Source: Blepharisma stoltei (lineage: Eukaryota; Ciliophora; Heterotrichea; Heterotrichida; Blepharismidae). From it: a DNA stretch of 64,000 bases. The notes beneath the pieces are model-generated. The model ran no database searches and was not told the DNA's origin. It was given only the letters and a program-made list of their open reading frames with translations. Position numbers and translations under genes: made by a program. Positions 33,451 to 43,100 of this stretch are shown one piece after another. Each line of letters opens with the position of its first letter. Position 1 is the stretch's first letter. The stretch covers positions 372,001 through 436,000 of the forward strand of contig CAJZBQ010000064.1 in NCBI GenBank assembly GCA_914767885.1. Reading direction: 5' to 3'.

Positions 33451-33996
33451 ATGGACAACATCTTCAAGATCCTAGACAAGGACAGCGACGTGGAGCCTGT
33501 ATCAATCCAAGAAAAGGTAAAAGAAGCCAAAACCATCACCAGAAGCCACATTGATAAATCTGAAATCCCAATCAATCCAAAGCAATCGTAGGCAAGAAGT
33601 CAAGGATGCTCAGAAAAGGAAAAGATAGAGATAATATGATCGAAAATAAGTACTTAAAAAAGCAAAAGAAGAATTCTCTGCGACAAAAAGCCAAGCATTC
33701 CTATTAAGTAATAACATAATATAAAGAAATGCCCATCACACTTTTAAGAAAATATCTGGCAAAGGAAGAAGACGAGCCAAGTGCTGCTGAAATTCCTGTT
33801 AAAAAGAAAAAAGGACATTTGAAGAAATCTATACTGACAGATTTTGAGGCCTGAAAAACAAATTAAAAAGAGAAAGTACAAAAAATCGAAAAAATGCCAA
33901 AGCAGTTTAAGAGTAAATTGGAGAGAATTGAAGAAAGTGACATCTGGGTTGACCCGAAAGCAAAATATGAGCAAAACTTAGAAGGAGTCAATACTT
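33451..33996 (+). pseudogene. Lys-rich gene remnant
   Basis: Coding-like frames on the plus strand begin with ATG at 33451 (MDNIFKILDKDSDVEPVSIQ) and continue after shifts as MLRKGKDRDNMIENKYLKK, then MPITLLRKYLAKEEDEPSAA and EKVQKIEKMPKQFKSKLERI, ending GVNT* at 33994-33996. The composition suggests a nuclear or nucleolar basic protein. The pieces are in different frames separated by TAA/TAG and do not all fit 15-16-nt introns, so a decayed gene is the simplest reading. I do not recognise the family. 33200-33450 and 33997-34460 hold nothing else. Confidence 0.4.
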
Positions 33997-34460
33997 AAAA
34001 ACTTTCCTTTTAGAAATATAACAAAAAATGTCACTTATCTTTTTAATCAATGGGTCATTAGGACATTGATATTTTAACTATATAATAAAATGCCAATTTT
34101 CTTTAAAATAACGCTTTTAAGACCCTTTGGCATATAAAGCTTTCTTCTAAAATTATATTTATCATTTTATTACAGAATATGATTTTTCATATTAATTAAA
34201 TGTTAAGAGCTTAAGTAGAAAAATTAGCTACTATCTATTGTATATATAAAGATAAAAGTAAATTTCAATTTCGTATATTTGATAAAATAAATGAATTTCT
34301 CAAGTAATTAAATTGCTATTCCAATAACTTTTTATAGTTTCAAATGCCAAATTCGTCATTATGCAATAAATTTAATATGAGATTATGATATGCAGAATAA
34401 TACTAACTAAAGATTGTAGCTAATATTATTTTATAGTAAAATAGTGTAAATTATTAAAAG

Positions 34461-37400
34461 ATGTTAAAAATACATCAATTTTGGTTCTTTCTACAAGGAA
34501 TTATAGCTATTACTATAGAGCGAATTCCCTCTGGTGAAGCATAATACCACCCCACATCCTCTCAATACCAAACTACATAACCTTGGTAATAAGAAATATA
34601 AGAGATGTTGCACTATTTTAGTTCCTATGCTATTAATAGTATGCTTACACGCATATTTAATACTTTATTTCATATCCCTTCTATATACTTAATTTTATAT
34701 GATAGCATATTTTGAATTAAATTTAAATGAGATATTATGCAAAATAAGCTATTAAGCATATTAAATCAGCTAAAACACATTAATTTAACGCAATCGATGC
34801 TAGATATTGTACGTGCCTATGATACAAATTATGCTTGGATTATTTATTTGTGTCTATCAATTTTAAAGCAGGATTCGACTAGATTAATGTTTAAATGCGA
34901 TAATTAAGCGAAATCCAGCGTATTTATGTATTAATTCTATTATTTATTAGTTTAAAATTTGTATTTTATAAAAAATTTATATATAGCAGGATATGAAATA
35001 AAGCATTAAATAGATTTGTAAATATACTATAAATAGCGTTTTAATAGCACAGGAGTAAAAATAATGAAATATCTCTTATAATTCATATTACCCAGAATAG
35101 ATATTGTATCTTGGCCCTTTTTTGGCACAATTGCACAGGCCAAGCTTATGATCTGTGCACTTTTGCCGAAAAAGGGTCAAGGCACAATAGTTTGTTGTTG
35201 ATGGGGGTGGATTTTATACTTTATCGTCCCTCAACAAATCCTATACCTGGATCTCGGCAGATGTCTTTGGTGGAGAGTTTTCCTGATTTAAATATTTCTT
35301 TACTCTTTGGAGGCTACTTAGATTCCTCTAATTCCTACAATGACCTTTGAAGCTTTAATATTGTAGATTCTCTTTGGGAAAAAATATCGCCTAATGATAA
35401 TAAATTTCCAGGTATCTTCTATTTAGTTGCTCGGTATTGCGGAGGATCTTTTACCCTACAAAACTCTTCAACTTTCTGTATATTTGGAGGAGGAACATCA
35501 TATGGTCCTCTGAGTGATATTTGGTGCTTTAATCTTTCAAAGTCGTTGTGAGAAGAAGTTGAAACGTGAGGTGATATTCCTGATCCCAGGATTCTATTTG
35601 GCTATACTTCATGAGTTGAAAATGATATTTCATATTTCATTGTTTTTGGAGGTAAAACTTCTTCAGGGCTAAATAATGATTTATTTACTGCCTCTGGGTA
35701 ATCAAACAAAGCCAAGAAATTTCAACTTAGCTTACAAGTAAAAATTGATTTTTATTAAAATTTTTGTCTATAAAGGGGAACAAGTGAAAAAAAAATTTTG
35801 AAATTGGAAAAGTTTTAAATAGACTGAAAATCCAAAATTAATATAATAAAAAAGTATAAACAATAAATATTAAAAGATATCTCTAATTGAATAATGTTTT
35901 AGTTCAAAATTTTGAAATATTTTTTTAAATTTCAATAGAATATTTGAATATAAAATTAAAAGAACTGAATCTTATAAGCTAGCAAATATTTTTGTTAGAA
36001 TAAGAGTTAGGTAAAATTTAGATAGGCTTGATACAAATTCATGGACTTGAACCAAGATGGGTCAGTATGGAGATATTCCTCCATCAACTACTTATCCAAA
36101 CATTGCATATCAAAATAATACCTTATATGTAGTGGCAACGGAATTGGGACAATTTTATAAATATGACTTGAGTTCTGAGACTTGAACAAATTTAACATCG
36201 AAAAACAGCTACGCAGCTAGAATTATGTCAAATTCATATATCTATAATGATGAAATCTATCTGTTGCCAGGCGATATAGACAATCAAGATTATCCTGAAT
36301 GATATAAACTCAACTTAAATGACCCACTTTATGAGTGATCAAAAGTTGAATTGAATCGAACAGATTACGGGGTAGATAGCTATGGCTCTACGATAATTGG
36401 TTCTCGAGTTTATATTTTTGGAGGATACAGAAGTAGCTTAGAAGACATTGTAAATAATTTTGCAATATGCAACTTAATCTTCTGAAAAATTATAATTAAT
36501 CAATAAAAAATAATATTTTAATTTTTAAATGAAAAAATTTATAAATTTGGAAGTTAGAAAAAAATCCAGTTGGATTGCAAGTTCATGATCAAGAAGTTGC
36601 TCCAGAACCTCGAATGCATCATAAAATGCAATCTGTTGGAAAATATCTTCTACTATTCGGAGGAATTGGGGGAAATGAATTAATATTTAATGATTTTTGA
36701 GAATTCGATTGTGATAAAGAAAAGTGGAAAGCTCTCAGACCTTCAGGTGTTAGTCCAACAGGCAGATATGGCTATGCTTCTTCATCATACTCTGATGTAA
36801 TGATGATTTGGGGAGGGATAGGCTCTAATGGCCTACTAAATGATGGCTATACCTACGATTTCGCAACAAATACGTTTTATCAGTGAAGCCATTCTGAAAA
36901 TGTCCCAAGTCCGCGTCAAGGAGCTTGTCTTGCAGTATACGGACAGTTAGGATTAGGATTATTAAAGACAGGCGTTAGCCATATTGGTGGCCTAGTCACC
37001 AAAGACCTCCCGTATGGGAGGTTCTACCGCTTTTCGACTCCAGCCCCGAGGGTCTATCCCTCTTTCGAGTGCCCTTCCGTAACCTTCTGTCTTCTCCTTG
37101 CATTGCGGCTTCAGTCTTGGTGTACGGCTTATGGATTTCTGCGGCCCTGCTAGGGGCGGTAAGTAGCTTGATTCAAAGAATCAGCTCCTTGGAGTCAATC
37201 TGGTGTCGAAGTGCCTTCCTTCAACAGCTACAGGAAAAAGACTGTTCCCCTGTGGCCTAGGCTGAAATCTCCAGTTTCTCGGTAGAGAGGAATGCCCATA
37301 GGTTATCGGATCCAAAGGACGTTGATAAGCACCTCCATTTCCAACCACAGGAAAGCAGCCAAAACCTACCTGGATACACACCTCTTGAGCCTGCACTTGG

Positions 37401-39824
37401 TTTCTCGGCTCGAAGTCCATCCCAGTTCGCCGTAGCCATAAGGTCTGGACTGCTGCGCCAAGAGGGGAGGTTGGCACGCATCGCCATTTTAATGTATATA
37501 TTATACGGACAGTTAATTGTTATTTATGGAGGCATGACTTCTGCTGGGCTTTCTAACGAGCTTTGAGTTTATGATTCAGCAAAAAAAGTGTATACTCTTT
37601 TAGACTCAGGAAATTATGATGGCCCTGGAGCTCTGAGTTATGCTTCTTGTGTGCTAACCAAAGATTATGAACTTTATGTCATGTTTGGAATGAGAAATGA
37701 CGTTTCATTAGGCGAAGTCTTTAAATATAACTTCTCTAAAAGCCGCTGAACAAATATGAATAATTATAAAACGTTCCAGTCTTGAGCTAGATCACTTGGC
37801 GGTGTTGTAAAAGTGAATGATAAGGTGCTTGTTGTTGGTGGTCAGCTTTATACCACTAACGTAAGCAAGGATATATTTTATTTAAATATTACCTCTAACA
37901 ATATTGCTAACTTAGGGAGCCTTAAAGAATATTCATATTCCTTTGCGTATGCCTATTATCAAAATTATTTTTATATTCATGGAGGAGGGACTGCAATTGG
38001 CGAAATTATGAAGCCAGGAATTCCTACTAATAAATTCTATAGAATTCACCTCGGCCATGATAGTAACTGGATTTGCAGTCCTGGGACTTATCAATCAGAG
38101 AAATGTGAAGTATGTCCTCCTGGCACATACAGTGAGGATTTTGGAGTAAAACAGTGCACAAAATGCAGAAAAGGGTATTATAATCCTAATTATGGCTCTA
38201 GTTCAGGTGATAGTTGTTATCCGTGCGAAGAAGATACTTATAATGGTATTGAAGGAGCAGCTCAATGTAGGGATTGTCCAAGCTCGTCTTCATGCAAAGC
38301 TGGAAGCATATCTTATCAAGTTGCTGATGTGAACGAGAGCGATATATCTGATCAACCGACTAATTATAAAGCTGACATGAAAGATGCTGACACAGCTGTT
38401 CTTTCAATACAAATAATATTAGGGCTCCTCGGATTATTTATCATTATTGCAGTAGTTACATCAAAATCCAATAGCAATTTACTTGTGAAAATTGACTTAT
38501 ACACGACTTATCATAACAATACAATAGGAAAAGCAATGTTTTTATTAAAAACGAAATTCGGAGGAGCATTTACTATAGTGTTTATTATTATTGCAATTAT
38601 AATAATGCTTGACGCACTTGTTAACTACTCATTGAACAATATTTTGGAGTTGAAAAGCATGATTCCGCTTGTAGTTCTCGATGGCATGACTGAGGTAAAG
38701 TATATTTAGTTTGAAGGAAATTTTCAAATCAAAACTACTCTAATGCATTACGGAGGGAATTGTTTAAAAAATGATGAATGCTCTTCAGAAATTGGTTATA
38801 CAATTAGCAATATTACTGGTGATTGAAGTGGTATAACTTGTGAATATGTTGATGAAGAGGACTGTATTGTTTCAATTGAATGCAAAAACTGCAAAATTCC
38901 AAATCAAGGACAGCTGAGTTATCAATTGATTAATACAAATGGCTTTACTTCAGGATTTCGTGTCCAAATAAACTCTTCTTCATCAATTCCAAACAAAATC
39001 AGCAGCATCGAAAAAACAGTATACCCAAATAAAGATTATATTTTTATTGGCCCAGATCCAACTACAATTTATTTTTCGCTAATACCTTCTGTATTTTCTA
39101 TTTACCCTTTCCTTTAATTCGAAGAAATTCTTAGAAAGATGCCTATTTTTGGAAAAATCTACCCCTTGAAGAGCAAGCATAAAAATTTTCTAATATAAAT
39201 TTTTATATATAATTAATAAGTAGATGAATTCATTTTAATAATTAAAGTTTTTCTCTCAATATTTGCAAATTTGGCAAAAACAAATGTTTAGTATATAATT
39301 TTTATATAAAAAGATTTAGATTAATCAGAAAAATGTTGATATCTCTTAAGAGGAGGAGCTAGTGATTCAAGGATGAGAAAGATGGGGTTTCTTTTTCTGG
39401 CTTTCATATATCGTTAGATAAGGATTCATTGCTTGGCTCAATGCATAAAACGAATGAGTAAGACATAATCAGAGTCGGAATATCTTATAACTCATATCTT
39501 ACAATTGAATTTAACAAATCATTAAATGGACTAGTAACTAAAAGGAGCATAATCCAAACTTCGACTGCTTTGCTAAGTTCTCTATTAGGCTCAATATTTG
39601 GCCTTATGAGCAGTATAGGAGGAGTAATGCAAATTGTTGAGAAAAAATGAAATGATATTGAAGCAAAATATTTGCAAAAATCACCTTTTGCAATTGCCAA
39701 GAACAATTCAAAAACTATTTCCCAAACTTATGAAGAGTCACCATATGAAAATTCTCCAACTAAGCGAGATCGCTCGAATACGATTTCTGATTCGCCTTTA
39801 ACATCTAGCTATATGATTATCTAA
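34461..39824 (+). CDS. Kelch-EGF multipass surface receptor 3
   Basis: ATG at 34461 gives a signal peptide (MLKIHQFWFFLQGIIAITI) and ERIPSGEA. A 680-bp IES (34542-35221) must be removed to reach YRPSTNPIPGSRQMSL. Introns: 35412-35426, 36011-36025, 38695-38709, 39091-39362 (15 nt around an IES) and 39458-39472. With IESs at 35686, 36475 and 39103 and a retroposon at 36936-37501 also removed, the length is 1127 aa. Kelch blades, GCC2/GCC3 Cys-rich region (38070-38310), and helices near 38400, 38555 and 39555 follow the family layout. Like kelch 4 it has an extra intron after IPS that kelch 1 and 2 lack. The N-terminal join is inferred from frame, TA ends and length. Confidence 0.78.
34542..35223. 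mobile_element. 680-bp IES separating the kelch 3 signal peptide
   Basis: Left end TAATACCACCCCACATCC, right end GATGGGGGTGGATTTTATAC; these share an inverted CCACCCC-CATC block close to the ends. TA-TA removal is in frame and brings kelch 3 to the family length. It contains a smaller palindrome at 35098-35189. The rest is AT-rich and non-coding. Confidence 0.6.
35098..35189. mobile_element. Nested palindromic element inside the 680-bp IES
   Basis: An imperfect hairpin of about 90 bp between two TA sites: ATTGTATCTTGGCCCTTTTT pairs with AAAAAGGGTCAAGGCACAAT. It looks like a short IES that inserted into a longer one. Confidence 0.6.
35686..36009. mobile_element. 322-bp IES next to a kelch 3 intron
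   Basis: TTACTGCCTCTGGG...AATAAGAGTTAG. After removal the retained TA is followed by G and then the 15-nt intron GTAAAATTTAGATAG; exons join NNDLFRLDTNSWTW, in line with kelch 4. The IES thus lies one base upstream of a splice donor. Confidence 0.82.
36475..36556. mobile_element. 80-bp IES in kelch 3
   Basis: CTTAATCTTCTG...TTGGAAGTTAG, very AT-rich. Removal joins NFAICNLEKNPVGLQ in frame. Short IESs of this size are expected alongside longer ones. Confidence 0.75.
36950..37501 (-). mobile_element. SINE-like retroposon in kelch 3
   Basis: 552 bp, GC-rich, in the minus orientation (its start, read on the minus strand, is TATATACATTAAAATGGCGA). A 14-bp duplication TATACGGACAGTTA lies at 36936-36949 and 37502-37515. 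Removing insert plus one repeat restores GACLAVYGQLIVIYGG. Open frames inside it are incidental. Confidence 0.87.
39103..39361. mobile_element. IES inside a 15-nt intron of kelch 3
   Basis: The germline intron is 39091-39362: GTATTTTCTATT, then TA and CCCTTTCC... up to ...GGAGGAGC, TA and G. Removing 257 bp leaves GTATTTTCTATTTAG (15 nt), and exons join LIPS/WFKDEKDG, matching LIPS-type/WFQESHKD in kelch 4, whose intron at the same site is an ordinary 16-mer. Confidence 0.87.
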
Positions 39825-40117
39825 AAAATTGCTTCAGAGATCAGTACTTAATGAGGCTTAATATTTATCGTTTAAAGAGAAACTAAAATATAATTTTAAA
39901 TTATGATTTTTAGAGCAAAATAAATAAAACTGTTATAGAAATGGAATTTTGTTGCATAGTTTTGAAACTACTAATTTTTCGATATCTTAAAATTTAAAAT
40001 TCAACTTCTTTCTATAAATCAATTGTTATCAATTATTAATATGTGATGATACTGATTTTTAGTAAGGTTGTTTCACTTTCAAGTTTCTTTACAATTTAAT
40101 AAAAATAATCCCAAATA

Positions 40118-43100
40118 ATGATAGTTTATTTCTTTATCCTACACTTTATCAAGGACTCTCTAGCGCTTTTGATTGAAAGAATCCCATCAACAAATCCTTC
40201 GCCTGATAAAAGAATGCTGCCACTCATGCAGAGCTTTCCAAATTTAAATCTTACACTTTCATATGGAGGCTTGCAGAGCCCAATTAATGTTTTTAATGAT
40301 ATCTGGTCTTTCCAGACAAATAATGAAACATGATCAAAGCTTGTTCCTCTAGACTCAGTTTATCCAGGTAAAATTCAAATTAGTTGGGAGATATGGAGGA
40401 GGATCTTGAAAGGATCAAGATAGTTATCTATTTTATATCTTTGGAGGGATGAGCACTTATGGCCCGATAAACGATATATGGAGTTTCCATGCAACTAGAC
40501 TACTTTGGACCAAAATTTCAGCAACTGGAGATATCCCATTGCCTAGGGTTAATTTTGGGTATACCTCCTGAACAGAAAATGGGGCCGTGAAATTCGCTGT
40601 TTTTGGTGGGTCATCCTCTATAGGATTTGATAATCATTTATATATGTAAAAATAAAGTAGACTTGACACAGACAGCTGGGTGTGAACAATGATGCCAAGT
40701 AATGGCAGTATGCCTCCAAAATTAGAAAGCCCTTGCATAACTTATTATAGCAATGCTTTATATATTGCAGGAGGCCAAGCTCCTTTAGAAGCAAATCCAT
40801 ATATTAATGGATCATATAAATATGATTTAGACCTTTCCGCATGAGTCAATATTTCTTCATTGAGCACATATACAAGTAGATATTTGCATGGCTGTGTTAT
40901 TTTTAACGATGAGTTATATATGCTATCTGGCTGGTCAATGGAATGGAATGATCAAAACTCTGAATGATATAAACTAAATTTATCCGATATAAATCATGAC
41001 TGATACAAAATAGATAAAATTAATTTATCAAACAATGATTATGGCTTTACACTAATTGACTCAAAACTTTATATTTTTGCAGGTTTTAAAGATAAAGGGT
41101 TTCATAATGCTTTTTGAATATTTGAATTATCTGCATTTTCGCCAATTCTATACGGCTCTTATGATGAAAATCTATCTCCAAGCGCCCGAATGCTCCATTC
41201 TATGCATCCAATAGGAGAAAAACTTTACTTGTTTGGAGGCTTAGGCGAAGATGGAGAATTATTTAATGATTTTTGGGCTTATGATACAATTAATGAGAAA
41301 TGGAAAAGCATTGAAGCTGCAGGAAGTGCACCGTCACCAAGGTATGGGTTTGCTTCAGCTGAAAATTCAGGAGTTATAGCAGTCTGGGGAGGGCATGGGT
41401 CTTCAGGATATTTGAATGATATTTATATGTTTCATATCGGCACTTTGCAATGATATTTTATTCAAAACCCCACTTCACCTCCAAGTCCAAGAGAAGGAGC
41501 CTGCTTAGCAGCTATAGAGTCACTTATTCCCACTTGGTTAGTGAGCAAAAAAGTCTGTTCACAAGAAAGAATTAATTTTTAGTTAAAAAAATTATATTAA
41601 AATTCTAATTTAATTTATAAAATTAAAGTTTTAGAATGTAAGCTATTTCCAATTAAAAGAATTGGCTGGAAATTTTCTTATCATAAATAATTATTAGGAT
41701 AAATTTTTTTTCTCTAGCCAAGGATATATGGATTTTTCTATTGGTTTAGATTCAAACCAAGGGAGAGTTATTATTATATATGGAGGCATGACAGCTTCTG
41801 GGCCTTCTGATGAACTATGGCTCCTCAATATAAGTGAAAAAACTTATATACTCCTTGACTCAAGTAACCCACAAGGGCCAGGGCCTCTGTATTATGCCTC
41901 ATGCAAAATTGTTGATAATTCATTTTATGTGTATTACGGAGAATATGATGGAGAATATTCATCGAATGAAATTTTTAGCTATAATTTAACAAGCAAAATA
42001 TGGGAAAAAATTTATCACAATTCAAATGATTTGCAATGAATTAGAAGTAAAGCAGGCTCTTTAAAATTAGACGACAGGATTTTAGTCTTTGGAGGAAATA
42101 TATTTGGAAGGTACCTTAGTAAGGACATATTTTACGTTAACTTGACCACAAGCGAATTTGTAAAAATAGGCCAAATCCCTGATTATACTTTTGGCTTCGC
42201 TTGGTGCTATTTGAAGGATCATATTTATATTCATGGAGGAGCAACAGTCTTAATCTTAATTAAACTTATAGAAAAGCCCGAACGACTCTGCATTCTAAAA
42301 TTCTCCTGTCATCTACCCAGTTCGTGCTTTGACATCGCAAAGGTTGTTCATGCTAGATGAGGGCCTGCACTCATTACCCGATAGTCGGAAGAATTGTGAC
42401 ACTGTACCCTGCGTCAACATAGATTACCTGCCATGAAAAGAACTTTTTGACTAACTCTCAAATCCGAAGCAAAGGCGTAGATCCTGGATTTACGTTGAAA
42501 AACAGTCCCGATTAGACAAGGAGCTCACTTCTGGCATTGGTTGTAGATCTCTTTCCAACTCTCAATTACATTTCTCTATGAGGAAAACTGCCACCATATT
42601 GAGCTCAAGTAGATCAGTTAACCGCTGCTGCTCTATAGCGCTTTCCCGAGGATGGCGCGGAATGGCGCCATCCTCGGGAAAGCCAGGAAGGCATCCACAC
42701 GGGAACTGGGAGTTCCACGTGTGGATGCCATTTTGACATGTGGAAGTTTGGATCCCATATGTCAAAAATGGCATCCACACGTGGAACTCCCAGTTCCCGT
42801 GTGGATGCTTAGTTGACTTTCCCGAGGATGGCGCCATTCCGCGCCATCCTCGGGAAAGCGCTATACTTGGTTCCAGGAAAGCCTTGCTAGATACAAATTC
42901 TCAAGCACATCTTCTTTTCTCAAGGCTTTTCCCCAAAACTGTAAAGAGGTTGGGCCGATCCATAGCGCCATTTTAATGTATATAGATAAGCAACAGTCTT
43001 AGGAGAGCTTTTAAGATATGAAGTGCCTTCAAACAAGTTTTTCAGGATTCATTTGCAAAGTGACTGTGCCGATATAGAAAGCTGCTATTGGGAATGCAGC

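Noticed and set aside
34461-34620. Remnant of a fifth kelch gene
   Set aside because: The fragment (signal peptide plus ERIPS) joins kelch 3 in frame by one TA-TA removal and completes its length, so a separate remnant is less likely, though not excluded.
36950-37501. Minus- and plus-strand open frames of 60-98 codons as genes
   Set aside because: They lie inside a GC-rich retroposon; long frames arise from base composition and show no family features.
42562-42976. Overlapping frames in the hairpin element as coding
   Set aside because: Both strands translate to almost the same peptide because the DNA is a palindrome; no domain is present.
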